Of a stretch of DNA of 63,979 nt, positions 53,207 through 61,817 are shown in pieces. This DNA comes from Caldithrix abyssi (GTDB taxonomy: Bacteria > Calditrichota > Calditrichia > Calditrichales > Calditrichaceae). The notes under the pieces were generated by a model, which was not told the DNA's origin, searched no databases, and saw only the letters and a list, made by a program, of their open reading frames with translations. The stretch covers positions 1-63,979 of the forward strand of contig DRQG01000118.1 in NCBI GenBank assembly GCA_011369465.1, written 5' to 3'. The position numbers were made by a program, and so were the translations under genes. The number at the start of each line of letters is the position of its first letter. The first letter of the stretch is position 1.

Positions 53207-56170
53207 ATGGATACAATAATCGATTTACGCAAGCAGTTGTTACATCATTTGGGACTGGCTACCTTTGTGGTTGTGGATTTGGAAACCACCGGACTCGATC
53301 CTGAGAAGGATCAGATTATCGAAATTGGCGCCATCAAATTTGTGGATGGGGAAGAGGCCGAGGTCTTCGAAGAATTGATTAATCCCGGCCGGCCGATTCC
53401 CGATTTCATTACCAAACTTACCGGTATCAGCGACGCGGATGTAAAGGACAAACCATTCATTGATGAGGTTTTTCCGCGGTTGGATCGTTTTATCGGCGGC
53501 GCGGCGTTTGTCGGTCAGCAGGTTAATTTCGACGCCTCATTTCTGGAATACCACTACCGCAAAATGCACAACGATTTTGAACGCTGGGAAGACAAGATGC
53601 AGCGTTTCAAGTACGTGAGCAATCTGCGTTTGGACACTCTGTTTCTGGCGCGCATATTTTTACCGTTTAATCCCAGTTTTAAACTCGGTTCTTTAGCCAA
53701 ACAATTCGGGTACGATTTGGAAAATGCCCATCAGGCTGTGGAAGACGCCCGAGCCACGGGTCACGTTTTTCTGGAACTGATCGACCGCTCGCTTACGGTT
53801 AATAATCAGGTGCTCATCAATATAATCAATCTTCTATATCCCAATTCGGTACGGGCTAAGTCGTTTTTTGTGCCGGTGCTTAATTTCAAAAAGACGCATA
53901 ATATAAAGGTTACCGGCAAATCGTTACTGGATGACGTCAAACACGCTCAGCAATATTATAATGAAATCGGCTCGGTGGACGCGGCGCAATACCGAACAAC
54001 AGAGGAACCGGATCTCCGGCCGGTAGGCGAAGAAGAGATTTTGGCCTATTTTGAACCGCAGGGTAAACTGGCCGGACTGATAGAGAACTATGAGCTGCGT
54101 GGCCAGCAGCAGGAAATGGCCGAAGCGGTGGCGCAGGCCTTCAACGAATCCAAATTCATCATTGCCGAGGCCGGCACGGGTACAGGCAAGTCGATGGCTT
54201 ATCTCATTCCGGCGGTGGAATGGGCGGCACGCAACCGGACCGGCAACCAACGCGTTATCGTTTCCACCAATACAAAGAATTTGCAGGAGCAGCTTTTTTT
54301 CAAGGATATTCCGGTTGTTTTCTCGGCCAGCGGCGGCAAATTTAAAGCGGTATTGCTCAAGGGGCGGGGCAATTACCTGTGCCTGGAGAAATGGCATTCC
54401 GTTATGACCGATATGAATCAGCGTCTTTCGCAGGATGAACGGACCCGTGTGCTGCCGCTGGTATTGTGGGTAGAGGAAACACGTACCGGCGATATTGCCG
54501 AAAACGCCGGTTTTCAGGTCGAACGCAATATAGGTTTGTGGTCTAAATTCATTGCCGAATCTTCCTATTGCCCGGGTCGATCCTGTAAGTATTACAAAGA
54601 GTGTTTTTTAATGAAGGCCCGCGAGAGCGCCCGCCTGGCCGATGTGGTTGTGGTGAATCATTCGCTGCTCTTTTCCGATTTGGCGGCCGATCATTCCATA
54701 CTGGATGATTATCGTAATTTGATCATCGACGAAGCGCATAACGTGGAAGGAACCGCGGCGGATTATCTGGGCGTACGGGTCAGCTTCTGGAATTTTCGCA
54801 ATATTTATCACAAATTATATGAAGAGGAACCCAAACGCAGCGGAACCTTACAGCAACTGGAATTCCGCCTCAGTAAGGGGCGCGCCGACGAGCCGACCAC
54901 AAAAGGCATTTTAAGCCAAAGCCGCAAAATTAAAGACCTGTCTCTGCAGTTGAAAGAACATACGCTCATTTTTTATAACGAATTCAGCCGGCTCATCCGC
55001 CAGCGCTATTTATCGGCCAATAAAACCAACGGCGACGATAACCGGGTGCGCTATTTTAAGAATTTTAAATATTTTAAAGACCTGTCCCTGCAAATTGAAA
55101 CGCTGCAAAAAACACTGGGACGGCTGCGCGCCGAACTGGGCCGCTTTATCGATGATTTAAGCGATCTGGATGACGAGCTGTTCGAGTTTCAGGATCAACT
55201 CACCCGCGAGCTGATCGCCATTCGCAGCGATTTGAACGAATTGATCGATGCTTTTGCCTTTTGCCTGCAGGCGGAACAGGATAAATTTGTGTTTTGGCTG
55301 GAAATTCCGCGCAACGAGAAATCCAATGACATCATTATGCACGGCGTGCCGCTGAACATCGCCGAGCTGCTCAAAACCCGCCTGTTTGATCATCTGGATA
55401 CGGCTGTCTTTACCTCGGCCACCCTGGCCGTAAACAATACCTTCGATTATTTCGCCTCGCGTATCGGATTGAATTTGGTGGAAAATAAACAGAGGATGGA
55501 AAAACTGCTGGGTTCCCCGTTCAATTTTGAAGAACAGTTGATGCTGGCCATCGCCGACTATCTGCCCGATCCGCGCAACGCGCAATTTGCCGAAAAACTT
55601 GCCGAAGATATTCAGCGCATTCATGACGCTCACCGCAGCGGAATGCTGGTGCTGTTTACCAGTTACGGCCTGCTTAACCGCGTGTATGATTTGATTAAAC
55701 CCTATTTTGACGCCGAACGGGTTCTTCTTCTGGCGCAGGGAAAAAGCGGCAGCCGCACCAATATGATCAATCAGTTTAAGGAATACCGCGAATCGGTTTT
55801 ATTGGGCACCGACAGTTTCTGGGAAGGTATCGATGTGCCGGGCGAAGCGCTGGAGCTGCTGTACATACCCAAGCTGCCCTTCGATGTGCCCAGCGATCCG
55901 GTGATTGCCGCTCGTATGGAAGAGATCAAGAAACGCGGCGGTAACCCCTTCTTCGAATATTCTGTACCGGAGGCGGTCATTCGTTTCCGGCAGGGCTTCG
56001 GACGGTTGATCCGCAGTAAAAACGACTTCGGCGCGGTGATTGTGGGCGATAACCGCCTGAGCCGTATGCAGTACGGTAAGCAGTTTCTGAACAGTTTGCC
56101 GGTAAAAAGCAGCGTGTTCACCACCTCGCAGGATTTGATGCGGGCGCTGGGCGAGTGGTTTTCAAAATAG
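53207..56170 (+). CDS. DinG-family helicase with N-terminal DEDDh exonuclease domain
   Basis: 987 residues. The exonuclease domain (~18-190) has all DEDDh residues: Asp24 and Glu26 (VVDLETTGL), Asp109 (NFDASF), His175 and Asp180 (NAHQAVEDAR). The XPD/DinG-like superfamily 2 helicase follows with Walker A AGTGTGKS at 322-329, DEAH at 508-511, and C-terminal motifs GTDSFWEGIDVPG and RQGFGRLIRS. Four cysteines at 392, 455, 460 and 466 have the spacing of the DinG/XPD iron-sulphur cluster (C-x4-C-x5-C after NYLC). It probably acts in repair of R-loops or stalled forks. A GGAAAGGAAA tract lies rather far upstream of the ATG; the start is not certain. Confidence 0.9.
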   Translation: MDTIIDLRKQLLHHLGLATFVVVDLETTGLDPEKDQIIEIGAIKFVDGEEAEVFEELINPGRPIPDFITKLTGISDADVKDKPFIDEVFPRLDRFIGGAAFVGQQVNFDASFLEYHYRKMHNDFERWEDKMQRFKYVSNLRLDTLFLARIFLPFNPSFKLGSLAKQFGYDLENAHQAVEDARATGHVFLELIDRSLTVNNQVLINIINLLYPNSVRAKSFFVPVLNFKKTHNIKVTGKSLLDDVKHAQQYYNEIGSVDAAQYRTTEEPDLRPVGEEEILAYFEPQGKLAGLIENYELRGQQQEMAEAVAQAFNESKFIIAEAGTGTGKSMAYLIPAVEWAARNRTGNQRVIVSTNTKNLQEQLFFKDIPVVFSASGGKFKAVLLKGRGNYLCLEKWHSVMTDMNQRLSQDERTRVLPLVLWVEETRTGDIAENAGFQVERNIGLWSKFIAESSYCPGRSCKYYKECFLMKARESARLADVVVVNHSLLFSDLAADHSILDDYRNLIIDEAHNVEGTAADYLGVRVSFWNFRNIYHKLYEEEPKRSGTLQQLEFRLSKGRADEPTTKGILSQSRKIKDLSLQLKEHTLIFYNEFSRLIRQRYLSANKTNGDDNRVRYFKNFKYFKDLSLQIETLQKTLGRLRAELGRFIDDLSDLDDELFEFQDQLTRELIAIRSDLNELIDAFAFCLQAEQDKFVFWLEIPRNEKSNDIIMHGVPLNIAELLKTRLFDHLDTAVFTSATLAVNNTFDYFASRIGLNLVENKQRMEKLLGSPFNFEEQLMLAIADYLPDPRNAQFAEKLAEDIQRIHDAHRSGMLVLFTSYGLLNRVYDLIKPYFDAERVLLLAQGKSGSRTNMINQFKEYRESVLLGTDSFWEGIDVPGEALELLYIPKLPFDVPSDPVIAARMEEIKKRGGNPFFEYSVPEAVIRFRQGFGRLIRSKNDFGAVIVGDNRLSRMQYGKQFLNSLPVKSSVFTTSQDLMRALGEWFSK

Positions 56171-56182
56171 GGATTTACCGCC

Positions 56183-56749
56183 ATGCCGCCCTCGGTTTTA
56201 ATCATCGATAATTACGATTCTTTTACCTACAACCTGAAACACACTCTACAAATTGCCGGTGCGCAGGTGGATGTTTTGTTCAATGACGCGCCGCGACTGG
56301 TAGAGCTGGCCGAAGCTTACGACGCTCTGGTTCTCTCACCCGGACCTTCCCGACCGGACAACAGCGGGCTGTCTCGGCAGGTTTTTCTGAACTATTACAG
56401 GAAAAAACCTGTTCTGGGCGTTTGCCTGGGCATGCAAATTATGAATGAAGCGCTGGGCGGAACCACCGTTCGGGCGCCCGAGCCGGTGCACGGTAAAACA
56501 GCGCTTGTAACCAGGACGGACGATTCCCGGTTGTTGCGCGGATTGCCGCCTGCGTTTTCCGCCGCCCGCTATCATTCGCTTGTCTGCGACGATGTACCGC
56601 CGGAATTTACCGTTACCGCCCGCCGTTCCGAGGTGATCATGGCTGTCGAACACAGCGGTCTGCTGGTCTTCGGCGTGCAGTTTCATCCCGAATCTTTCCT
56701 TACCGAACACGGCCAAACAATCATCGAAAACTTTGTTCAAAGTATATGA
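56183..56749 (+). CDS. pabA: aminodeoxychorismate synthase, glutamine amidotransferase component
   Basis: 188 residues. Class I glutamine amidotransferase of the PabA/TrpG type: IIDNYDSFTYNL at the N-terminus, LSPGPSRP, nucleophile Cys81 in GVCLGMQ, and His168/Glu170 in FHPES complete the triad. It supplies ammonia to PabB for 4-amino-4-deoxychorismate, the precursor of p-aminobenzoate and folate. PabA and TrpG are not separable by sequence alone, but the 4-bp ATGA overlap with a PabB-type partner and the pabC gene behind it favour PabA. It may also serve tryptophan synthesis. Confidence 0.9.
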   Translation: MPPSVLIIDNYDSFTYNLKHTLQIAGAQVDVLFNDAPRLVELAEAYDALVLSPGPSRPDNSGLSRQVFLNYYRKKPVLGVCLGMQIMNEALGGTTVRAPEPVHGKTALVTRTDDSRLLRGLPPAFSAARYHSLVCDDVPPEFTVTARRSEVIMAVEHSGLLVFGVQFHPESFLTEHGQTIIENFVQSI

Positions 56750-58080
56750 TACATACGTTCCTAAAGGCCTATTTTAATGAATTCCGGTATGACGCGCTGC
56801 CTTACAGCCGGTACAAGGCCGTAAAAAAAGAATGGTTAGCCGAAGAGCCGGTTTTGCATATTCCCCGTTGGCCCTATGTGCGCCGCCATAAAACGGAATT
56901 GATCGTTAAAACGTTTTCGGCTGTTCTTTTTGGCAAATTGGGAAAAAACCGGATGCGCACCTCCGCCGGTGAATTTGATCTGGAGGACGGCGATGTTTTT
57001 GATTTGATGAAAGTGGTGGAGTCGGCCAAAAAGGGCCATATCCCGTATTTTGGATTTTTGGCTTACGACGCCCATCCGTGGAGCGAACCGCAATACCGGC
57101 AGAGCGATTTTTATGGTTTGCCCGATTTTTATCTTCTTTTTCCCGCTGAAATATTGATTATTGATCATCATTCGGGAGAGATGCGGATAGGCAATGCGCC
57201 GCAAAGAAAAATGGAAATGGCTGAAGAAAAAAAAGCCGGTCTCTCCTGTGGGGCGGTGGAATTCCACGAAGACAGGGAACAATATTTAACCAAAATTAAA
57301 AAAATTCGTAATTTAATTGCCGCCGGGGAAGTGTACCAGATAAACTATACCACGCGTCTTTCGGCATCTTGCGGCGGCGACGGTTATACTTTTTTTAAAA
57401 CATTGGATAAGCATAACCCCGCGCCGTTTGCCGTGTATGCCCGTCTGCCGCACTGCCGGATCATCTCCAACTCGCCGGAACGTTTTGTGCTGCTTAATGA
57501 TGGAACAGTGCTTACGGAACCCATAAAAGGGACGATTCAACGCTATGATGATCCCGAACAGGATGCCGGTGCTAAAAACATCTTGCGCAATTCGGAAAAA
57601 GACGCTGCGGAATTGAGTATGATTGTCGATCTGCTGCGTAATGACCTGTCCAAAGTGTGTAATGCGGGCAGCGTTCTGGTGGAATCCCATAGGCGATTGG
57701 AAACGTTCCGAAATGTGCATCATTTGGTTTCCACGATCACCGGGAAGTTACAAAAGGGAAAAACCGCGGTCGATTTGCTGCGGGCGGTTTTCCCGGGCGG
57801 GTCTATCAGCGGTTGTCCAAAGGTGGCCGCCTTGCGCTATATCCGTAATCTGGAAGAGCATAACCGTTCGTTTTACACGGGAAGTTTTTTTATTTCCAAT
57901 TTGGCGGACGGAACGTTTGATTCCAGCATTCTAATTCGAACCGGTATTTTAAAAGACGGCCGTATTCATTTTCAGGTAGGAGGCGGGATTGTAACCGATT
58001 CCGATCCTGCAGCGGAATATCAGGAATGTCTGGCCAAGGCCGCCTCCTTTATCCGGACGGTGGAAGCGCTAAGAGGATGA
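56746..58080 (+). CDS. pabB: aminodeoxychorismate synthase component I
   Basis: 444 residues of chorismate-binding type. It joins chorismate and ammonia into 4-amino-4-deoxychorismate. The TEPIKGT motif carries Lys261, the residue that distinguishes PabB (PIKGT) from anthranilate synthase TrpE (PIAGT). Other conserved parts are SMIVDLLRNDLS, PGGSISGCPK and IHFQVGGGIV with DSDPAAEYQE. The start overlaps the pabA stop by four bases. PabC follows 27 bp downstream, so the three genes form a complete chorismate-to-pABA unit. Confidence 0.93.
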   Translation: MIHTFLKAYFNEFRYDALPYSRYKAVKKEWLAEEPVLHIPRWPYVRRHKTELIVKTFSAVLFGKLGKNRMRTSAGEFDLEDGDVFDLMKVVESAKKGHIPYFGFLAYDAHPWSEPQYRQSDFYGLPDFYLLFPAEILIIDHHSGEMRIGNAPQRKMEMAEEKKAGLSCGAVEFHEDREQYLTKIKKIRNLIAAGEVYQINYTTRLSASCGGDGYTFFKTLDKHNPAPFAVYARLPHCRIISNSPERFVLLNDGTVLTEPIKGTIQRYDDPEQDAGAKNILRNSEKDAAELSMIVDLLRNDLSKVCNAGSVLVESHRRLETFRNVHHLVSTITGKLQKGKTAVDLLRAVFPGGSISGCPKVAALRYIRNLEEHNRSFYTGSFFISNLADGTFDSSILIRTGILKDGRIHFQVGGGIVTDSDPAAEYQECLAKAASFIRTVEALRG

Positions 58081-58107
58081 TAAATAACGGAATTTGAAGG
58101 GATAAAA

Positions 58108-58875
58108 ATGGATACAGATTTCCTAATCACAACAGGACAGGGCGTTTTTGAGACCCTTCGTTATGAAGACGGTCGTTTATGGTTTTGGGAACATCATCTG
58201 CAACGGTTAATGCGGACGTTAACTTATTTTGCCGTGGACGTTTCCGGCACGGATTTTAAAAGCATCGTAGAGGATCATATCGCTCAATCCGGCGCTGAGG
58301 GTCCGCTGCGGGTTAAACTGCTCGTGGTTTTTCCGTTTGACCGCCTTCCGAAAAAGATAAATGAAGGATCGATTCGGGTATATCTCAATAAAACCGCGCC
58401 TTTATCCGACCGGCCGGAAGCATTAAGCCTGCAAACCCGGCCCAGTCCTTTTAGCGCGGATTACCCCTTGAATCCATTCAAAACGATCAATTTCGGGCCG
58501 TTCTTTTGGGAACGCTATCAGGCCGGAGCCGCGGGGTTTGATGATGTACTTTTTTTTCGCGACGGCCGCCTGTTGGAAACCTCGGTTGCCAACCTGTTTG
58601 CCGTAAAAGACGGACAGCTTTTCACTCCGCCTGTGCAAGAAGGCGTTCTGCCCGGCGTCATTCGACAGATGCTGCTTAACTACCTGAACGCCCGGGAGCA
58701 AACCATCCATTGGGATAATCTGCAGCAATATGACTATTTTTTCATCACCAATTCGCTCATAGAACTGCAGCCGGTTAAGCGGGTTGATCGTTTTGAGTTT
58801 GAAGGTTATGAAGAGTCCTTCGCTCGACTGCTTAAAAAATGGCGTGCTGCGAAAGAGACGGGAATGATTCCATAA
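58108..58875 (+). CDS. pabC: 4-amino-4-deoxychorismate lyase (class IV aminotransferase fold)
   Basis: 255 residues; AAGGG lies about six bases before the ATG. Class IV PLP fold: GQGVFETLR at the start, Arg in HLQRL, catalytic Lys125 in PFKTINFG, and the PLP-phosphate loop GRLLETSVANLFAV. It would release pyruvate from aminodeoxychorismate to give p-aminobenzoate. Branched-chain or D-amino-acid aminotransferase activity is possible for this fold, but the position directly after pabA-pabB makes the lyase assignment strong. Confidence 0.9.
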   Translation: MDTDFLITTGQGVFETLRYEDGRLWFWEHHLQRLMRTLTYFAVDVSGTDFKSIVEDHIAQSGAEGPLRVKLLVVFPFDRLPKKINEGSIRVYLNKTAPLSDRPEALSLQTRPSPFSADYPLNPFKTINFGPFFWERYQAGAAGFDDVLFFRDGRLLETSVANLFAVKDGQLFTPPVQEGVLPGVIRQMLLNYLNAREQTIHWDNLQQYDYFFITNSLIELQPVKRVDRFEFEGYEESFARLLKKWRAAKETGMIP

Positions 58876-58953
58876 TTAAATCGGCAAGAGTCTTTAATTT
58901 AAGGCCTGGCTTTAGTACATTAAGGTAAGGATAGGTAAGTATTCGGAGATGGA

Positions 58954-60492
58954 ATGGCTAAACGACTTTTGGAAATCGGACAGAACGATATATCATTACA
59001 AGATATTCGCTATTTTATAGAAGAGACGCCGCCGGTTGGTTTAAGCGAAGCAGTGATCAACCAAGTCAACAAAAGCCGGCAGATTATTGAGGATATTGTC
59101 GAATCCGGTCGCGTGGTTTATGGCGTAAACACCGGTTTCGGTAAATTTGCCGATGTACGTATTGAACGCGAGGCCACGGCGGAGCTGCAGCGCCGATTGG
59201 TGCTCAGCCACGCCGCGGGGGTGGGCGACCCCATGCCGGCTGAACTGGTACGGTTGATGATGCTGCTCAAAATCAAAAACCTGGCTCAAGGTTATTCCGG
59301 TGCGCGGCTGGAAGTGGTGGAATTACTGGTCGATATGCTTAACCGCGGGGTTGTACCGGTTGTCCCGCAACAGGGTTCCGTGGGCGCAAGCGGGGATCTG
59401 GCCCCCCTGGCTCATATGGCCGCGGTGATGATCGGAGAAGGAGAGGCCTTTTATGAAGACGAACGATTACCCGGAGCGCAAGCTTTGCGAAAAGCGGGAC
59501 TCAGGCCTCTTGTTTTGCAAGCCAAAGAAGGACTGGCCGTTCTGAACGGCACACAGGCCATTCAGGCTTACGGGCTGCTGGCGTTGATTCGCGCCCAAAA
59601 TCTGCTCAAAACTGCCGATGTGATCGGCGCCATGACCCTGGAAGCGCTGTTGGGTACGTTAACCGCTTTTGATCCGCGTATCCAGCACATCCGCCGCCAT
59701 CCGGGCCAGCAGATTGTCGCTGAAAATGTACGCCGTCTGTTGGAAAACAGCCCGATTGTGGAGTCGCACCGCTATTCCGATCATAAAGTACAGGACGCCT
59801 ACAGCCTTCGTTGTATTCCGCAGGTGCACGGCGCCGTACGCGACGGTCTGGATTATGTGCGTTCCGTATTTGAACGCGAAATGAACGGAGTAACCGATAA
59901 TCCGCTGGTTTTTCCGGACAATGGCGATGTGCTCTCCGGGGGCAATTTTCACGGCGAGCCGGTGGCCCTGGCCGCCGACTATATGGGCATATTAACAGCC
60001 GAGCTGGCCAATATATCCGAACGACGTATCGAGCACATGTTGGACCCGGCAGTTAGTGAAATGGCCGGTTTTCTTACCAAAGAGGGCGGCCTTAATTCCG
60101 GGTTTATGATGGCCCACGTTACCGCCGCGGCGCTGGTTTCGGAAAACAAGGTACTGGCCCATCCGTCCAGCGTGGACTCCATCCCCACTTCGGCCAATAA
60201 GGAAGATCATGTAAGTATGGGCACTTATGCGGCACGCAAAGCTTTGCAAATTACGGAAAATGTGGAAAACGTTCTGGCTGTGGAATTGATCTGCGCCGCA
60301 CAGGCTTTGGACCTGCGGGCGCCGCTGAAGCCGGCCGAACCAACCGAACGCGTACTGAATACCGTGCGGGAAGTTATTGCCCACTGGGCGGAAGACCGTT
60401 TTATGCATACGGATTTGACCAAAGCAAAAGAATTGATCCGCAGCGGTAAAATCATACAAGCCGCCGAAGCGGTGAGTGGGGAATTAAAGTAG
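58954..60492 (+). CDS. hutH: histidine ammonia-lyase
   Basis: 512 residues, normal for HutH. The self-forming MIO cofactor comes from Ala145-Ser146-Gly147 in GSVGASGDLAPL. YGVNTGFG near residue 56, the HAL-type selectivity pair Ser-His in VLSHAAGVGDP, and the TDNPLVFPD and HGEPVALAAD motifs are all present. It converts histidine to urocanate and ammonia. GGAG lies five bases before the ATG. hutU, hutI and hutG are not adjacent, so the pathway is either elsewhere in the genome or incomplete. The Ser-His pair argues against tyrosine or phenylalanine ammonia-lyase. Confidence 0.93.
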   Translation: MAKRLLEIGQNDISLQDIRYFIEETPPVGLSEAVINQVNKSRQIIEDIVESGRVVYGVNTGFGKFADVRIEREATAELQRRLVLSHAAGVGDPMPAELVRLMMLLKIKNLAQGYSGARLEVVELLVDMLNRGVVPVVPQQGSVGASGDLAPLAHMAAVMIGEGEAFYEDERLPGAQALRKAGLRPLVLQAKEGLAVLNGTQAIQAYGLLALIRAQNLLKTADVIGAMTLEALLGTLTAFDPRIQHIRRHPGQQIVAENVRRLLENSPIVESHRYSDHKVQDAYSLRCIPQVHGAVRDGLDYVRSVFEREMNGVTDNPLVFPDNGDVLSGGNFHGEPVALAADYMGILTAELANISERRIEHMLDPAVSEMAGFLTKEGGLNSGFMMAHVTAAALVSENKVLAHPSSVDSIPTSANKEDHVSMGTYAARKALQITENVENVLAVELICAAQALDLRAPLKPAEPTERVLNTVREVIAHWAEDRFMHTDLTKAKELIRSGKIIQAAEAVSGELK

Positions 60493-60597
60493 CGCAAGAA
60501 AAAGGTGACAAGTGACAGGTAACGCGTGACGAGTAATTAATTACGAATTAGTCAATTGCGAATTAATAGGCACAAAGGGGCAAGGGGACAAAGGCAC

Positions 60598-60638
60598 AAA
60601 GTAATGCAAGATTTATCTTGCGCTCAGGGCAGGCACCT
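60598..60638 (+). repeat. 41-bp inverted repeat, right arm
   Basis: It matches the reverse complement of 52804-52844 at 39 of 41 positions and contains the GCAAGATTTATCTTGC hairpin. Confidence 0.85.
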
Positions 60639-60650
60639 TCAACAAGCTCA

Positions 60651-60694
60651 CCCTTCGACAGGCTCAGGGTTCGGTCCCGACAAGTCGGGACAGG
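60651..60694. repeat. REP-like palindromic units, right cluster
   Basis: One copy of CCCTTCGACAGGCTCAGGG (stem CCCT/AGGG) is followed by the palindrome TCCCGACAAGTCGGGA. Both unit types are those found at 52477-52800. Confidence 0.8.
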
Positions 60695-60840
60695 CATAGC
60701 TCAGGGCATGATAGCCTATAGCAAACAGCTAATAGCCGTTGAATGAATTTCGAACACCGATTAAAGATATTCGAATTAAGAAGTACTTTTTACTGACAAC
60801 TGAAAACTGAAAACTAATTACCAACAGCCTAAAGCCCAGA

Positions 60841-60930
60841 ATTTCGAATATCGATTAACGATTTAAGAATTGGGAACAAATAACCCAATAACTTAATAAC
60901 TTAGTAACTGAGAACTGACAACTGATAACT
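60841..60930 (-). repeat. 90-bp inverted repeat, right arm
   Basis: Its reverse complement matches 52352-52441 at 86 of 90 positions without gaps. It ends four bases before the ATG of the RpiB-like gene, so the leader and any ribosome site of that gene lie in the repeat. Confidence 0.9.
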
Positions 60931-60934
60931 AAAA

Positions 60935-61591
60935 ATGAAACGACTCATTCGCGAAGAGGATGTAAAAAAGGCGGCGGGATATATCCGCAGAATTTTTGTG
61001 GATAAGAATACCATCATCACTCCGGCGGCGCGGGATCTGGCCAAAGAACTGGGCGTGCAGTTCGAATACAATCCCAAAGCCGTGGAAGGCGCTTCTTCCC
61101 AAAACGCGGAAAAGCGGGTTCTGGATGAAGTGTTCCCGGTCAAAGTGGTGGCTATTGCCTCGGATCACGGCGGCTTTGCCATGAAACAGGAACTCATTCC
61201 ATATCTGCGCGAACTGGGATATATCACACACGATTTAGGCCCGCAAACGGACAAAGCCTGCGATTATCCCGATTACGCTTTGCAGGTGGCGCAAATGGTT
61301 GCCGAAGGCCGGGTCGATCGCGGTATAATGATCGACAGTGTGGGTATTGGTTCGGCAATGGCTGCCAATCGGGTCAAAGGCGTGCTGGCCGCCAAATGTA
61401 ACAACGCCTACGAAGCCCGCAGCGCCCGGGAACACAATTACGCCAATTATTTAACCTTTGGCGCTAAGATGATCGGAATTGAAATCGCGAAAGATATCGT
61501 CAAAACATTTCTGGAAACCAAAGGCGGCGCGGTACGGCACCAGAAACGGATTAAGAAAATACTGGATTACGAAGCGAAGAAAAGGGATTGA
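60935..61591 (+). CDS. RpiB/LacAB-family sugar-phosphate isomerase homologue with N-terminal extension
   Basis: 218 residues, against ~145 for RpiB. Residues ~68-205 follow RpiB: IASDHGGF (77-78 Asp-His), a CDYPDYA segment, GIGSAMAANRVKGVLAAKC, and AREHNYANYLTFGAK with His167. The loop normally containing the catalytic Cys (CGTGxG) reads Asp134-Ser-Val-Gly-Ile-Gly, so the Cys is replaced by Asp. The ~65-residue N-terminal extension (DKNTIITPAARDLAKELGV) is not part of RpiB and its role is unknown. It may isomerise another sugar phosphate or be non-catalytic. Its start lies at the edge of a repeat without a visible Shine-Dalgarno. Confidence 0.8.
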   Translation: MKRLIREEDVKKAAGYIRRIFVDKNTIITPAARDLAKELGVQFEYNPKAVEGASSQNAEKRVLDEVFPVKVVAIASDHGGFAMKQELIPYLRELGYITHDLGPQTDKACDYPDYALQVAQMVAEGRVDRGIMIDSVGIGSAMAANRVKGVLAAKCNNAYEARSAREHNYANYLTFGAKMIGIEIAKDIVKTFLETKGGAVRHQKRIKKILDYEAKKRD

Positions 61592-61718
61592 GGGAAGGAA
61601 TTGTTGAATTATTGGATAGTGGAGTATGACCATTACTGCTCAAAATAATATATTATGGAATAAACAGGCATTGTTTTATAAGGAGTTACAACAAAAATTA
61701 TCTTCATTGTCATATCTG

Positions 61719-61754
61719 CTTGTCCGCCGTGGCGGGCTTGTCCGCTGTGGTGGA
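61719..61754 (+). repeat. two tandem 18-bp GC-rich units
   Basis: CTTGTCCGCCGTGGCGGG (61719-61736) is followed by a copy differing at three positions (61737-61754). The first unit contains the short palindrome CCGCCGTGGCGG. The element stands out in an AT-rich 226-bp gap and is probably another dispersed intergenic repeat. Confidence 0.6.
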
Positions 61755-61817
61755 AAAGGGGGTGAGTTGCCATTTTGTGCAAGCAGGATTGTCTCATAAT
61801 TTCTATTTTGGACAAGT

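Larger units (their letters stand above)
60493..60934. other. 442-bp repeat mosaic between hutH and the RpiB-like gene
   Basis: No gene is seen. It begins with low-complexity variants (GGTGACAAGTGACAGG, CACAAAGGGGCAAGGGGACAA), then the 41-bp element (60598-60638), one palindromic cluster (60651-60694), A/T-rich echoes such as AATTTCGAACACCGATTAA (compare AATTTCGAATATCGATTAA at 60840-60858), and the 90-bp element up to four bases before the next ATG. It is largely the inverted counterpart of 52339-52860. Confidence 0.8.

Noticed and set aside
56746-58080. Anthranilate synthase TrpE
   Set aside because: The PIKGT lysine and the pabC gene downstream indicate PabB; TrpE would have PIAGT.
58954-60492. 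Tyrosine or phenylalanine ammonia-lyase
   Set aside because: The selectivity position reads Ser-His (LSHAAG) as in histidine ammonia-lyases.
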